The position numbers were made by a program, and so were the translations under genes. Of a stretch of DNA of 64,000 bases, positions 35,301 to 41,357 are shown piece by piece. Positions within the stretch are counted from its first letter, which is position 1. Each line of letters opens with the position of its first letter. The notes under the pieces were generated by a model. It did not search any database. It saw only the letters and a list, made by a program, of their open reading frames with translations, and was not told where the DNA came from. This DNA is from Streptomyces sp. CNQ-509 (GTDB lineage Bacteria > Actinomycetota > Actinomycetes > Streptomycetales > Streptomycetaceae): contig NZ_CP011492.1 of the NCBI RefSeq assembly GCF_001011035.1, positions 124,001-188,000 of the forward strand, given 5' to 3'.

Positions 35301-38178
35301 TCTCCGCCGGGTCGCCGCCCGCACCGGGGGCGGGGGCTGCCGGAGCGGCGGAAGCCGACGCGTCCGTACGTGCCCCGCCGGGGCCTTCGGCCGGGCGCAC
35401 CGCCGGGGCCTGCCGCTCCCCCGTCAGCCAGTGGCGCTCGCGCTGGAACGCGTACGTCGGCAAGTCGACATGTCCGGCGCTCGCGCCCTGGAACACGGCG
35501 GACCAGTCGACGGCCACGCCGTGCAGATGGGCCCGTACGACCGCTGTCAGCACCTCGCGCACCTCGGGCGTGCCGCCGCGGCGCAGCGGTACGGTCACGG
35601 CACTGGGCAGGCAGTCCTTGGCCATGGCTGACAGGACGCCGTCCGGGCCGATCTCCACGAGCGTGGTGACGCCGGCCGCGCCCAGCCAGCGCACGCCGTC
35701 GTGGAAGCGGACGGTCCTGCGGACGTGCCGCACCCAGTAGCCGGGGTCGCAGACCTCGTCGGCGCCGATCTCCTGGCCGTCGAGGTTGGAGACGATCGGG
35801 ATGCGCGGCGGCCGGAAGTCCAGCTCGGCGGCGACAGCGGCGAAGTCGGCGAGCATGCCGTCCATGTGCGCGGAGTGGAAGGCGTGGCTCACCCGCAGCC
35901 GGCGCGTCTTCCAGTCCCGCTCCGCGCACACCGCGGCCAGCCGCTCGACCGCCTCGGCTTCGCCGGAAACGACCGTCGCCGCGGGGCCGTTGACGGCGGC
36001 GACGTCCAGCCCGGGGAGGGCGTCGGGTCCGGTGAGCAGCGCCTCGACCTCGTCGGCCGGCACGCGCACGGACATCATCGCGCCGCCCTCCGGCAGCGCC
36101 TGCATGAGCCCTCCGCGGGCCGCGACCAGGCGGCAGGCGTCGGGCAGGGTGAGCACGCCGGCGACGTGGGCGGCGGCGAGTTCGCCGATGGAGTGTCCTG
36201 CCACCACGTCCGGGCGCATGCCCCAGCTCTCCAGCAGCCGGAAGAGGGCGACCTCGAAGGCGAAGAGCGCGGGCTGCGCGTAGACCGTGCGGTGCAGCTC
36301 CGGGTCGTCGTCGGCGAACATCACGTCGCGCAGGGGGCGGTCGACGTACGGCGCGAGCGCGACGTCGAGGGCGGTGCACAGCTCGTCGAGTGCGGCGCGG
36401 AAGACCGGCCAGGTGGCGTGCAGTTCGCGGCCCATGCCCGCCCGCTGGCTGCCCTGGCCGGCGAAGAGGTGCGCGACGCGGCCGTCGCGGACGGTGCCGC
36501 GCAGGACGCCGGAGGCGGGGGTGTCGTCGGCGAGCGCCGCAAGTCCCGCGAGCAGGGCGTCGAGCGTGCCCCCGGCGGCCGGAGCCGTCGCCTCCGCGGG
36601 GGTGAGGGCGGGGAGGACGGCGGCCCGGTACTCGAAGGACGCGCGGGTGGTGACGAGGGCGCGGGCGACGTCGACGGGAGGGGCGACGTCGCCTCGCGCG
36701 GTCAGGTGGTCGTGGAGCCGGCGCGCCTGGGCCCGCAGGGCGGCGGCGCTGCGGGCGGACAGGAGGAAGGGCAGCACGCCGGCGCCGGTGACGGGCGCCG
36801 CGGACTCCGGGGCGGCGTTCTCCGCGTGCTCGGCGCCTGCGGCACCGGCCGCGGCGTCCCCGCTCGGGGCCGGCGGCTCCGCCACCACCACGTGGGCGTT
36901 CGCCCCGCCCATCCCGAACGAGCTGACCCCCGCGATCAGCCGCCGGTCGGCGTGCGGCCACGGCCCGTGCTCCTCCTGCACCCGCAGCCCGAGGCCGGCG
37001 AGCGGGATCGCGGGGTTGGCGGAGCGGAAGTGGAGGCTGCGGGGCAGCTCCCGGTGGTGCAGGCTCAGCAGCGTCTTGATCAGGCCGGTGATCCCGGCCG
37101 CGCCTTCCAGGTGGCCGACGTTGGTCTTGGCGGAGCCGACGCGCAGCCGGTCCCCGTCGCCGCGTCCCGCGCCCAGGGTCTCGCCGAGGGCCTTCGCCTC
37201 GACGGGGTCGCCGAGCCGGGTGCCGGTGCCGTGCAGTTCGACGTACTGGACGTCGCCGGGGGCGATGCCGGCGCGCTCGCAGGCCAGCCGCAGCAGGTCG
37301 GTCTGGCCCCGGCCGCCCGGGGTGGTGAGGGTGTCCGTGGTGCCGTCGTTGTTGACGGCGCTGCCGAGGATGACGCCGAGCACGCGGTCGCCGTCGTCGA
37401 GGGCGTCGGCCAGCCGCTTGAGCAGCACGAGCCCGCCGCCCTCGCCGCGTACGTAGCCGTTGGCGCGGGCGTCGAACGTGTGGCAGCGGCCGTCGGGCGA
37501 CAGGGCGCCGAAGCTCTCGGTGATCTCGTAGCCGTCGGCGGTGAGGTTGAGGTTCACGCCTCCGGCCAGGGCGAGGTCCGCCTCGCCGCGCAGCAGGCTT
37601 TCGCAGGCGAGGTGGACGGCGGTGAGGGAGGAGGACTGCCCGGTGTCGACGGACATGCTGGGGCCGGTGAGGCCGAGGAGGTACGAGACGCGGTTGGCGA
37701 TGATGCCGCGGTGCAGGCCGGTGGCGGTGTGCTGGCCGACGGCGGCCGGGCCGAGCTGCTGGGTGAGCCGGGCGTAGTCGTCGGCCATGGCGCCGACGAA
37801 CACCCCGGTGCGGGTGCCGGCGAGCGTCGCGGGCACGATGCCGGTCCGTTCCAGCGTCTCCCACGCCAGCTCCAGCACGAGGCGCTGCTGCGGGTCCATG
37901 GCGGCGGCCTCGCGCGGGCCGATGCCGAAGAAGGCGGGGTCGAAGAGGTCGACGTGGTCGAGGAAAGCGCCGCGGCGCGCCTGCTGCCGTGCCTCCCCCG
38001 GTGCGTGCAGGTCGGGACGGTCTTCGGGGAGGCCGGTGACGGCGTCGCGGCCGTCGCGCAGCAGCTCCCAGAACGCCTCGGGCGTGTCAGCCTGCGGGAG
38101 ACGGCAGGCCGTCCCGACCACGGCGATGGATGCCGGGCCTTCCGGTCGCGCGGGGGCCTGGGCCGCCGGTTCCGACAC
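23329..38178 (-). CDS. PKS-A: type I PKS, loading module (KSQ) plus two extension modules
   Basis: 4949 aa. Loading module: KSQ (16-433) with DTGQSSS, Q181 in place of Cys; AT (S663, HAFH near 763, malonyl type); ACP S993. Module 1: KS C1222, AT S1665 (HAFH, malonyl), DH H1993 in HRIQGRVLVP, KR Y2577 with VAD in place of LDD (probably B type), ACP S2751. Module 2: KS C2982, AT S3424 (malonyl), DH H3739, ER with HAATGGVGMAAVQLA near 4327, KR Y4655, ACP S4820, then a C-terminal docking region. There is no N-terminal docking helix, as expected for the first PKS. Predicted chemistry is an acetyl starter from malonate, then one enoyl and one fully reduced unit. GTG 38178 has GGAG eight bases upstream. 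Modules 1 and 2 share long identical DNA. Confidence 0.95.
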   Translation of the reverse strand: MSEPAAQAPARPEGPASIAVVGTACRLPQADTPEAFWELLRDGRDAVTGLPEDRPDLHAPGEARQQARRGAFLDHVDLFDPAFFGIGPREAAAMDPQQRLVLELAWETLERTGIVPATLAGTRTGVFVGAMADDYARLTQQLGPAAVGQHTATGLHRGIIANRVSYLLGLTGPSMSVDTGQSSSLTAVHLACESLLRGEADLALAGGVNLNLTADGYEITESFGALSPDGRCHTFDARANGYVRGEGGGLVLLKRLADALDDGDRVLGVILGSAVNNDGTTDTLTTPGGRGQTDLLRLACERAGIAPGDVQYVELHGTGTRLGDPVEAKALGETLGAGRGDGDRLRVGSAKTNVGHLEGAAGITGLIKTLLSLHHRELPRSLHFRSANPAIPLAGLGLRVQEEHGPWPHADRRLIAGVSSFGMGGANAHVVVAEPPAPSGDAAAGAAGAEHAENAAPESAAPVTGAGVLPFLLSARSAAALRAQARRLHDHLTARGDVAPPVDVARALVTTRASFEYRAAVLPALTPAEATAPAAGGTLDALLAGLAALADDTPASGVLRGTVRDGRVAHLFAGQGSQRAGMGRELHATWPVFRAALDELCTALDVALAPYVDRPLRDVMFADDDPELHRTVYAQPALFAFEVALFRLLESWGMRPDVVAGHSIGELAAAHVAGVLTLPDACRLVAARGGLMQALPEGGAMMSVRVPADEVEALLTGPDALPGLDVAAVNGPAATVVSGEAEAVERLAAVCAERDWKTRRLRVSHAFHSAHMDGMLADFAAVAAELDFRPPRIPIVSNLDGQEIGADEVCDPGYWVRHVRRTVRFHDGVRWLGAAGVTTLVEIGPDGVLSAMAKDCLPSAVTVPLRRGGTPEVREVLTAVVRAHLHGVAVDWSAVFQGASAGHVDLPTYAFQRERHWLTGERQAPAVRPAEGPGGARTDASASAAPAAPAPGAGGDPAETLALVVGEAAGVLGYADASSVEVRRAFRDLGFDSISAVTLRDRLADATGLDLPSSVLFDHPTPERLAAHLHARLTGADEGVTTTATAVDADDPVVVVGMACRYPGGVTSPAELWDMVWSGGEGISEFPVDRGWGADLFDADPGRSGKSYARHGGFLHDAGDFDAEFFGVSPREALAMDPQQRLVLEASWEACERAGVDPDSLRGSRTGVYIGATAQEYGPRLADGHDGHDGHLLTGTTVSVLSGRVAYAFGLEGPAVTIDTACSSSLVAVHLAAQALRNGECDRALVGGVTVMGSPGMFLEFSRQRGLSPDGRCKAFAEGADGTGWAEGVGLLLVERLSEARRQGHEVLAVLRGSAVNQDGASNGLTAPNGPSQQRVIQQALASAGLSAGQVDAVEAHGTGTKLGDPIEAQALLATYGREHSAERPLWLGSLKSNIGHTQAAAGVAGVIKMVEAMRRGALPQTLHVDQPTTQVDWDAGAVSLLTEAREWPETGEPRRAAVSSFGISGTNAHVILEAAPEEERTPAERSGVLPVVPWVVSARSAEALRDQAARLGEFVAAAGGEVSPVDVGLSLLSRSTGDYRAVVAGSDTEELRSALARVAADDSEWSPASAGGVGLLFTGQGAQWPGMGAGLTGFAVFREAFEEVCAGFDGLLSRPLGEVLADTGAGGLVDRTEFTQPGLFAFEVAMFRQLRAWGVEPGVLVGHSVGELAAAHCAGVWSLADACRLVAARGRLMDALPPGGAMVSLRGSLDEVSALVEGSSQVDVAAVNGPRSVVISGDGREIEGLVSRWEADGGRARRLRVSHAFHSPLIEPMLGDFRRVAEEVEYHRPSLTLVSNVTGRLADVETVCDPEYWVRHVREAVRFADGVESAARTGVSVFVEVGPAPVLTAMGQECLPDAPVNWVALSRAPREEKKESRVKQSAKANEEFAHGDVRAARVLMSGLGAAFSAGARVDWRAVFGGVDGKPVTLPTYAFQRRRYWLSGPVSAGDPVGLGLGVFGHGLLGAAVTVASSGAVVLTGRISRAEHGWLAGHRIQGRVLVPGAALVEMALRAGDEAGCPVLEDLTLEAPLELPETGGVQIQVTVDPAGGDGSARTVTVHARPDDDPDRPFTRHATGRLTPATDDPTGEPWQGAWPPAGAEGADLAGAYDRLTELGYEYGSGFQGLTALWQDGTTRYAEVVLPEEHTGEHGPDVFGLHPALLDAALHTLLVDGGDSPDAGIRVPFAWSKVALHATAASHLRVKATTVGPDTAEITLYDAEGGPVAEIGELTLRTLAAEPQATADLYTLRWTPQQLQADATDLTGWTTLGPAAPVPDTAARHHPDLNALLAADDQPTAVVYAPAPGAPTPAAAHQAVHDLLTLLQQYLAEPRLTDTPLVLLTRHAHTAEPDPVHAALWGLARTAQAEQPDRIHLVDTDDHPDTRTHLPNALAHALTTPQLALHVGTPHTPHLTHLPPPGDAVQALGRRNGTVLITGGAGALGGLVARHLVARHGVRHLLLAGRRGIDTPGAPELREELRAAGAETTFARCDLTDRDAVARMLADLPDDRPLTAVIHAAGVVADATIASLTPEALRDVLAPKIDAASHLDELTRDLDLDAFVLFSSIAGVLGTPGQGNYAAANAWLDALAARRRAQGLAGQALAWGLWGDVGGRGGMGAALGEAELARWHRSGIALLTPELGLASFDAALRTRTPNVVPVRMDLPALRAQAEAGEVPYLLRDFAPRRRARRVASAGTATGTSALAARLAGLDAEAQDAELVGLVRTQAALVLGYDDAAAVDADQDFKALGFDSLTAVELRNRVNAAAGVRLAPTVVFNYPTPAGLARHLRDEVLGAATASAATAPVTAVDADDPVVVVGMACRYPGGVTSPAELWDMVWSGGEGISEFPVDRGWGADLFDADPGRSGKSYARHGGFLHDAGDFDAEFFGVSPREALAMDPQQRLVLEASWEACERAGVDPDSLRGSRTGVYVGVMYHDYAPRMSTERQEIEGYALTGNLSSVLSGRVAYAFGLEGPAMTIDTACSSSLVALHLAAQAMRNGECDRALVGGVTVMATPNTFVEFSRQRGLSPDGRCKAFAEGADGTGWSEGVGLLLVERLSEARRQGHEVLAVLRGSAVNQDGASNGLTAPNGPSQQRVIQQALASAGLSAGQVDVVEGHGTGTKLGDPIEAEALLATYGREHSAERPLWLGSIKSNLGHTQAAAGVAGVIKMVEAMRHGALPQTLHVDTPSTQVDWDAGAVSLLTEAREWPETGEPRRAAVSSFGISGTNAHVILEQPAAEPVREEPGSVPLPVVPWVVSARSAEALRDQAARLGEFVAAAGGEVSPVDVGLSLLSRATGDYRAVLVGSDADELGAGLARLAEGEVAPVAPAGGVGLLFTGQGAQWPGMGAGLTGFAVFREAFEEVCAGFDGLLSRPLGEVLADTGAGGLVDRTEFTQPGLFAFEVAMFRQLRAWGVEPGVLVGHSVGELAAAHCAGVWSLADACRLVAARGRLMDALPPGGAMVSLRGSLDEVSALVEGSSQVDVAAVNGPRSVVISGDGREIEGLVSRWEADGGRARRLRVSHAFHSPLIEPMLGDFRRVAEEVEYHRPSLTLVSNVTGRLADVETVCDPEYWVRHVREAVRFADGVQAAARSGASMFIEVGPAPVLTAMGQECLPDAPIQWIALSRAPRDEEPDGAAGSRAAAMLMSGVGSAYAAGARVDWHAVFAGSGGRRVTLPTYAFQRRRYWLSGPVSAGDPVGLGLGVFGHGLLGAAVTVASSGAVVLTGRISRAEHGWLAGHRIQGRVLVPGAALVEMALRAGDEAGCPVLEDLTLEAPLELPETGGVQIQVTVDPAGGDGSARTVTVHARPDDDPDRPFTRHATGRLTPATDDPTGEPWQAAWPPAGATSVDLTDTYDWLEKQGYEYGSGFRGLTALWQDGTTRYAEVVLPEEHTGEHGPDVFGLHPALLDAALHTLLVDGGDSPDAGIRVPFAWSKVALHATAASHLRVKATTVGPDTAEITLYDTQGGLVAEVGELTLRTLPAGPQPAGIPDHLYALRWTPQQLPADATDLTGWTTLGPAAPVPDTAARHHPDLNALLAADDQPTAVVYAPAPGAPTPAAAHQAVHDLLTLLQQYLAEPRLTDTPLVLLTRHAHALPTDPDPATDPAHTALWGLARSAQAEHPGRIHLVDTDDHPDTRTHLPHALAHALTHTQLALHHGTAHTPLLTHLRDDPPLTPPADAGAWRLDTATPGTIESLRLLPAPEASAPLAPGTVRVSVRAAGLNFRDVLMALGMYPGEQIMGSEGAGVVTEVGPGVTDLAPGDRVLGLLPHSFGPVAVADRRMLAPMPEGWTFAQAAAVPVVFLTAYYGLRDLGRLAKGDAVLVHAATGGVGMAAVQLARHWGADVYATASPPKQGLLRELGLPEERIASSRDLDFVERFRRASGGAGMNVVLNSLAREFVDASLELLPAGGRFVEMGKTDIRAAADVAERHPGVAYRAFDLMEAGPDRIREMLAEIVTLLESDVLAPLPLRTWDVRRAPEAYRFMSQARHVGKIVLTVPVPPDPAGTVLVTGGTGALGAQVARHLATVHGVRHLLLTSRRGMDAPGAAALRAELAALGAEATVAACDVSRREDVVRLLAGVPAEHPLTAVVHAAGVTADGTVETLDAAAVDRVLAPKVDAVAHLDELTRGLDLAGFVLFSSIAGTLGTAGQGNYAAANAWLDGLAQRRQAQGRPAVSLAWGYWAEESELSGHLSDADVARLSRTGILPLATAEGLALLDEAVALGDAAVVPARLSTRAEEGVAVPAVLRQVVRPARRTAAADDSPAAGGSRAQLTELPAAERSEALVRLVRTHAAAVLGHGSANSVPRDAAFKTIGFDSLAAVELRNRLNAATGLRLPATAVFDNPTAEALAALVDGELPGAPATAAPADAGAGSLGELEDMLAAGALDEQEQTRLAARLKALLWQLEDVRQGGAQEAGPTAEEPGGALDAASDEEMFAMIDRELGRD
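25908..29766 (-). repeat. Direct repeat copy in module 2 of PKS-A (KS-AT-DH-linker)
   Basis: This is long, interrupted near-identity to 31146-35046 in the same orientation, offset by about 5.24-5.28 kb. Blocks read as identical include 29397-29766, 27419-28184 (most of the AT) and most of 26673-27158 (DH). Third-codon positions match too, so this reflects recent duplication or gene conversion, not just protein conservation. Confidence 0.9.
31146..35046 (-). repeat. Direct repeat copy in module 1 of PKS-A (KS-AT-DH-linker)
   Basis: Partner of 25908-29766. The identical blocks here are 34677-35046, 32696-33461 and most of 31908-32397. Divergent islands remain between blocks: the KS-AT junction, the stretch encoding KKESRVKQSAKANEEF at about 32500-32560, and part of the KS near 34580-34670. 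Confidence 0.9.
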
Positions 38179-38243
38179 TGTCCACACTCCGATCCGTCGG
38201 GGGCCCGGCGGGCGCGCGGAGGCGATACCGGGCGCGGTACTGG

Positions 38244-38277
38244 CTCATGCTGGGCGGCCGGGCTAAAGAGGGCCTAA
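38244..38277 (-). promoter_or_regulatory. CTTTAG box and promoter region of PKS-A
   Basis: In the gene's sense the order is TTAG (38277-38274), five bases, CTTTAG (38268-38263), ten bases, CAGCATGAG (38252-38244). The CTTTAG ends 85 bases before the PKS-A start. The same CTTTAG-N10-CAGCATGA arrangement occurs upstream of the barrel-protein gene. Confidence 0.5.
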
Positions 38278-38303
38278 CCGTGGGCTGAGTGCTTACGGGC
38301 AGG

Positions 38304-38975
38304 TCACGCGGACTCCGCCGGGGCCTCGCGGCGCTCCCGGCGCCGGGCCCGCAGCCGGACGACGACGAACCGCGCGACGAGCACGAGGAGGACGGCGCCG
38401 ACGACGGCGGTGAACCCGTTGGCGTACTGCTCCACGGTGTCGTGGCTGCTGCCGACCGCGTAGCCGACGGTGAGGAGCACGAGGTTCCACACCAGCGAGC
38501 CGATCGCCGTGTACGCCACGAAGAGCGGCATCGCCATGCGCTCGATCCCGGCGGGGAGCGAGACGTAGCTGCGCACGATGGGGATCAGCCGGCCGACCAG
38601 CACGGCCTTGGCGCCGTAGCGGCCGAACCACCCCTCGGCACGGTCGAGATCGGACTCCTGGACCAGCGGGAAGCGGATGAAGATGGCGCGCGTACGGCGT
38701 CTGCCGAGGAGCGCGCCGACGTAGTAGTGGAGGACGGATCCGATGACGGACCCGAGGGTGCTCCAGCAGACGAGCGCGAAGAAGTTGAGGTCGCCGAGGC
38801 GCGCCGTGTACCCGCCGAGGAGCAGCACCAGTTCGCTGGGCACGGTGGGAAAGAGGCTTTCCAGGCCGGTGGCGATCGCGACCCCGGGCGAGCCGAGGCT
38901 CTCCATGAGGTCGGTGGCCCAGTTGCCTGAGCTGTCCGCGGGGGCGGCGGCCCACACCTGAGGTTCGAGGATCAT
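38304..38975 (-). CDS. DedA (VTT-domain) family membrane protein
   Basis: 223 aa with about five hydrophobic segments. DedA signatures are ESLFPTVPSELVLLLGG near 40 and the re-entrant-loop motif GRLIPIVRSYVSLPAG near 127, carrying the conserved Arg. The tail is Arg-rich and cytoplasmic. DedA proteins are lipid scramblases or proton-linked transporters. Their meaning in biosynthetic clusters is not settled, and self-protection or export of a lipophilic product is possible. It lies downstream of the barrel-protein gene on the same strand, with a GC hairpin in between, and upstream of PKS-A. ATG 38975 has GGAAG nearby. Confidence 0.85.
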   Translation of the reverse strand: MILEPQVWAAAPADSSGNWATDLMESLGSPGVAIATGLESLFPTVPSELVLLLGGYTARLGDLNFFALVCWSTLGSVIGSVLHYYVGALLGRRRTRAIFIRFPLVQESDLDRAEGWFGRYGAKAVLVGRLIPIVRSYVSLPAGIERMAMPLFVAYTAIGSLVWNLVLLTVGYAVGSSHDTVEQYANGFTAVVGAVLLVLVARFVVVRLRARRRERREAPAESA

Positions 38976-39015
38976 CGCACTTCCCGGGCTCTGCTGGTCG
39001 GGGTCGGGCAGGAGT

Positions 39016-39041
39016 GACCGGCGGGGGTGTGCCCGCCGGTC
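39016..39041 (-). terminator. GC hairpin between barrel-protein gene and dedA-like gene
   Basis: A perfect 10-bp stem (39016-39025 with 39032-39041) and a six-base loop lie 32 bases after the barrel gene's stop. It has no U-tract. It is probably a terminator or attenuator reducing readthrough into the DedA gene. Confidence 0.55.
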
Positions 39042-39072
39042 TCAGCCCGTCGTTCGGCTGCGGACCGCGACG

Positions 39073-39579
39073 TCAGTCGCAGAGCGCGATGGAGTTGAGC
39101 GACTCGGTCTCGCTGACGAGGGTCCACGTCAGCTCGCCGACCTTGCCTGCGTAGCGGCCGCCGGTGCCGTAGGCCGGGAGCTTCTGCTCCTTGCCGGCGG
39201 CCAGCTGGGTGAGGTTGACCAGGCCCGCGACGTGGATGGTGCCGTCGTCGAGGGTGTACTCGGAGGCCGAGAACGAGTACAGCTCGCCCGTCTCGGCGTC
39301 CTTCTTGATGATGATGCCCTTGATGTCGTTGGTGCCGATGCGGTTGCGCTGGTCGTCCAGCACCGCGTCCTCGGTGATCACGACGTCGCCGACGCTCGGA
39401 CCGACCGGAGCCGCGTCCTTGGTCTCGGTGGTGACCAACTGCTCGATGAACGAGATGGTCATGCACTCGGCCTTGTGGGTGTCCGCGGCGTGGGCCTGGC
39501 TCGCGCCGATCGGCACGGTGAGCACGATGGCGGCGGCCCCGGCGGCGGTCAGCCGGGAGGGGATCTCTGTCGGGCGCAC
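39073..39579 (-). CDS. AbyU/PyrI4-like beta-barrel protein, candidate spirotetronate [4+2] cyclase
   Basis: 168 aa. Residues about 58-165 follow the small eight-stranded barrel shared by allene oxide cyclase-like proteins and the spirotetronate cyclases AbyU and PyrI4. VGDVVITEDAVLDD with RIGTN parallels AbyU's VGxxxxFDDELYDE with QIGTS. YTLDDGTIHVAGLV parallels its TLSDGVIHAEG strand, and GTGGRYAGKVGELTW its GVSGRYLGLTG. Residues 1-31 look like a Sec signal ending AHA, which is odd for a pathway enzyme. GTG 39579 has AGAAGGGA upstream. It sits between the flavoprotein and DedA genes under its own CTTTAG box. A secreted dirigent-like protein unrelated to cyclisation is the alternative. Confidence 0.7.
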   Translation of the reverse strand: MRPTEIPSRLTAAGAAAIVLTVPIGASQAHAADTHKAECMTISFIEQLVTTETKDAAPVGPSVGDVVITEDAVLDDQRNRIGTNDIKGIIIKKDAETGELYSFSASEYTLDDGTIHVAGLVNLTQLAAGKEQKLPAYGTGGRYAGKVGELTWTLVSETESLNSIALCD

Positions 39580-39658
39580 TGCTGTCCCTTCTGGTGGTGA
39601 TACTGCTGGGCGAAAGCGCCGGGCCCGCTCAGCAGAGCAGGCACCGGCGCCGACGCGG

Positions 39659-39682
39659 TCATGCTGGTCCGTTGGCCTAAAG
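39659..39682 (-). promoter_or_regulatory. CTTTAG box and promoter region of the barrel-protein gene
   Basis: In the gene's sense CTTTAG (39682-39677), ten bases, CAGCATGA (39666-39659). The CTTTAG ends 98 bases before the start. The spacing and second element are identical to those upstream of PKS-A. Confidence 0.5.
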
Positions 39683-39785
39683 CCGCCCTTGCCCGGTTCT
39701 CACCTTCGGAGTACGGGCCGCAGGGCCGCCCGGAGAGCGCGGGGCGCGGAGCCGCGCGCGCTCTCCGGGCGCGTACCGGATCCGG

Positions 39786-41288
39786 TCAGGCGGTGGGGGC
39801 GCCGAACCAGGCCCGGAGAGCGATGCGCAGTTCGTCCTGGCCCCAGCCGTCGCCGTCGTGCCAGGCGACGCAGCCGTCGGGGCGCAGCAGCAGGGTGCGG
39901 GGCAATTCCGGTACGGGCTGGGCGCGGACGACCTCGACCCGGTCGGCCCAGCCGCTCTCCTCCTGCGCCGAGGCGTCACCGGACAGGTCCAGCAGCACGC
40001 CGCGGCCGGACTGCAGGGTCTCGGCGACGCCCATGTCGCCGGCGGCGGTCTTGATGCGCACCTGCGGCAGCCGCCGGCCGAGCAGCCGGTCCTCCTCGTT
40101 GCTCTTCGGCACGCCGTCATAGGCGATGGGCACGGCCGGGCCGAGGTTGGTGACGAGCTCGGCGAGGAACACGTTCACCTCGTCGAACTTCAGGAACTCG
40201 GCCATCATCTCCCGCATGTAGCGGGCGAGCGGGCGCGGGTAGAGGAGGGCGAGCTGCGCCTGGATGTTCATGCAGGCCAGCCGGCCCGCGAGGTGCCGCT
40301 CGTCGTGGTACGAGTCGAGCAGGCCCTCCGGCGCCCAGCCGTGCACCTCGGCGGCGATCTTCCAGCCCAGGTTGACCGCGTCGCCGATGGCGGTGCCGAT
40401 GCCCTGCCCGTTGTACGGGTAGTGGACGTGCGCGGCGTCGCCGGCGAGGAACACCCGGCCCTTGCGGTACTGCTCGGCGTTGCGGGTGACGATCGAGTAG
40501 TGCCGCAGCCAGTGCGCCTCGGTGGCCTTCAGCTCCTTGCCGGTGAGCCGCTCGACGGCGTCGCCGAGCTGCTCCAGCGTCGCCGGGCCGTCCTCGAACT
40601 CCGGCGGCTCGGTGGAGAACTCGGCGCTGAAGACGCGCATGACGTCGGGGCTCAGCGGGGCGCCGAGGAACTGGTCGCCGTTCTCGGTGTAGGACAGGCC
40701 GTACTGCTCGCGGGCCACGTCCTCGCGGTTGATCGCGACGTCGCCGACGATGCCGCGTACGATCACCCAGTCGTCGCCGACGTAGTCGATGCCCGCGCCC
40801 TCGCGGACGACGCTGTCCCGCCCGTCGCAGCCGACGAGGTACCGGCAGCGCAGCGTCTCCTCGCCGGCGTCGGAGGCGAGCGTGACGGTGACACCGGACC
40901 CGTCGGCGGCCTCTTCGAAGCCGGTCAGGCGGGTGGCCCAGCGCAGGTCGACGCCGAGTTCGACCGCGCGGTCGATCAGCACCTTCTCCAGCCGGGACTG
41001 CAGCACCATGTGGGTGGGCTCGCGCGGCCCCTGGACCTTCTCGAAGGCGAGGCGCAGGTCCGCGAACCGCACCTCGGGGAAGGTCACCGTGCCTTCCCGC
41101 AGCCCGGCGGCCAGGCCGCGCTGGTCCAGCATCTCCAGCGTGCCCGCGTTGATCGCCATGGCCGGAGCCTCGGCGCGCTGCGCGGGGTGGACGTCCACAA
41201 GGACCGCGGGCACCTCGCGCATCGCCAGCTCGCTGGCGAGCATCAGACCGGCGGGCCCGGCGCCCACGACGACGACCGGCTCACTCAT
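39786..41288 (-). CDS. Class A FAD-dependent monooxygenase-fold protein (PyrE3-like cyclase candidate)
   Basis: 500 aa of the aromatic hydroxylase (PHBH/RdmE) fold. The FAD site is VVVGAGPAGLMLASEL at residues 5-20. The DG motif is GCDGRDSVVREGAGI near 153. The GD motif is FLAGDAAHVHYPYNGQGIGT near 288. The C-terminal thioredoxin-like domain of RdmE-type enzymes follows (LLLRPDGCVAWHDG). It may hydroxylate or epoxidise the polyketide. PyrE3, ChlE3-type and VstK enzymes of spirotetronate pathways have this fold and instead form the trans-decalin by a [4+2] reaction, and the neighbouring AbyU-like barrel makes that attractive. ATG 41288 has GAAGGAG upstream. It follows PKS-B by 69 bases, probably in the same operon. 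Confidence 0.85.
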   Translation of the reverse strand: MSEPVVVVGAGPAGLMLASELAMREVPAVLVDVHPAQRAEAPAMAINAGTLEMLDQRGLAAGLREGTVTFPEVRFADLRLAFEKVQGPREPTHMVLQSRLEKVLIDRAVELGVDLRWATRLTGFEEAADGSGVTVTLASDAGEETLRCRYLVGCDGRDSVVREGAGIDYVGDDWVIVRGIVGDVAINREDVAREQYGLSYTENGDQFLGAPLSPDVMRVFSAEFSTEPPEFEDGPATLEQLGDAVERLTGKELKATEAHWLRHYSIVTRNAEQYRKGRVFLAGDAAHVHYPYNGQGIGTAIGDAVNLGWKIAAEVHGWAPEGLLDSYHDERHLAGRLACMNIQAQLALLYPRPLARYMREMMAEFLKFDEVNVFLAELVTNLGPAVPIAYDGVPKSNEEDRLLGRRLPQVRIKTAAGDMGVAETLQSGRGVLLDLSGDASAQEESGWADRVEVVRAQPVPELPRTLLLRPDGCVAWHDGDGWGQDELRIALRAWFGAPTA

Positions 41289-41357
41289 AAAGGCTCCTTC
41301 GGAAGGTACGAACGTACGTCGGTACGGGGCGCGTTGCCCGGGTCGGCGCTCGGCGCG

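Noticed and set aside
37629..37645. Q181 in the first KS of PKS-A taken as an inactivating mutation
   Set aside because: DTGQSSS is the standard KSQ decarboxylase signature of loading modules, and the protein also lacks an N-terminal docking helix.
39786..41288. Polyether pathway (epoxidase plus SnoaL-type epoxide hydrolase)
   Set aside because: The flavoprotein has the aromatic hydroxylase fold with a C-terminal thioredoxin-like domain, unlike MonCI. The ACP-E2 pair and AbyU-like barrel favour a tetronate. The SnoaL-fold protein alone is not enough, though a polyether tetronate is not fully excluded.
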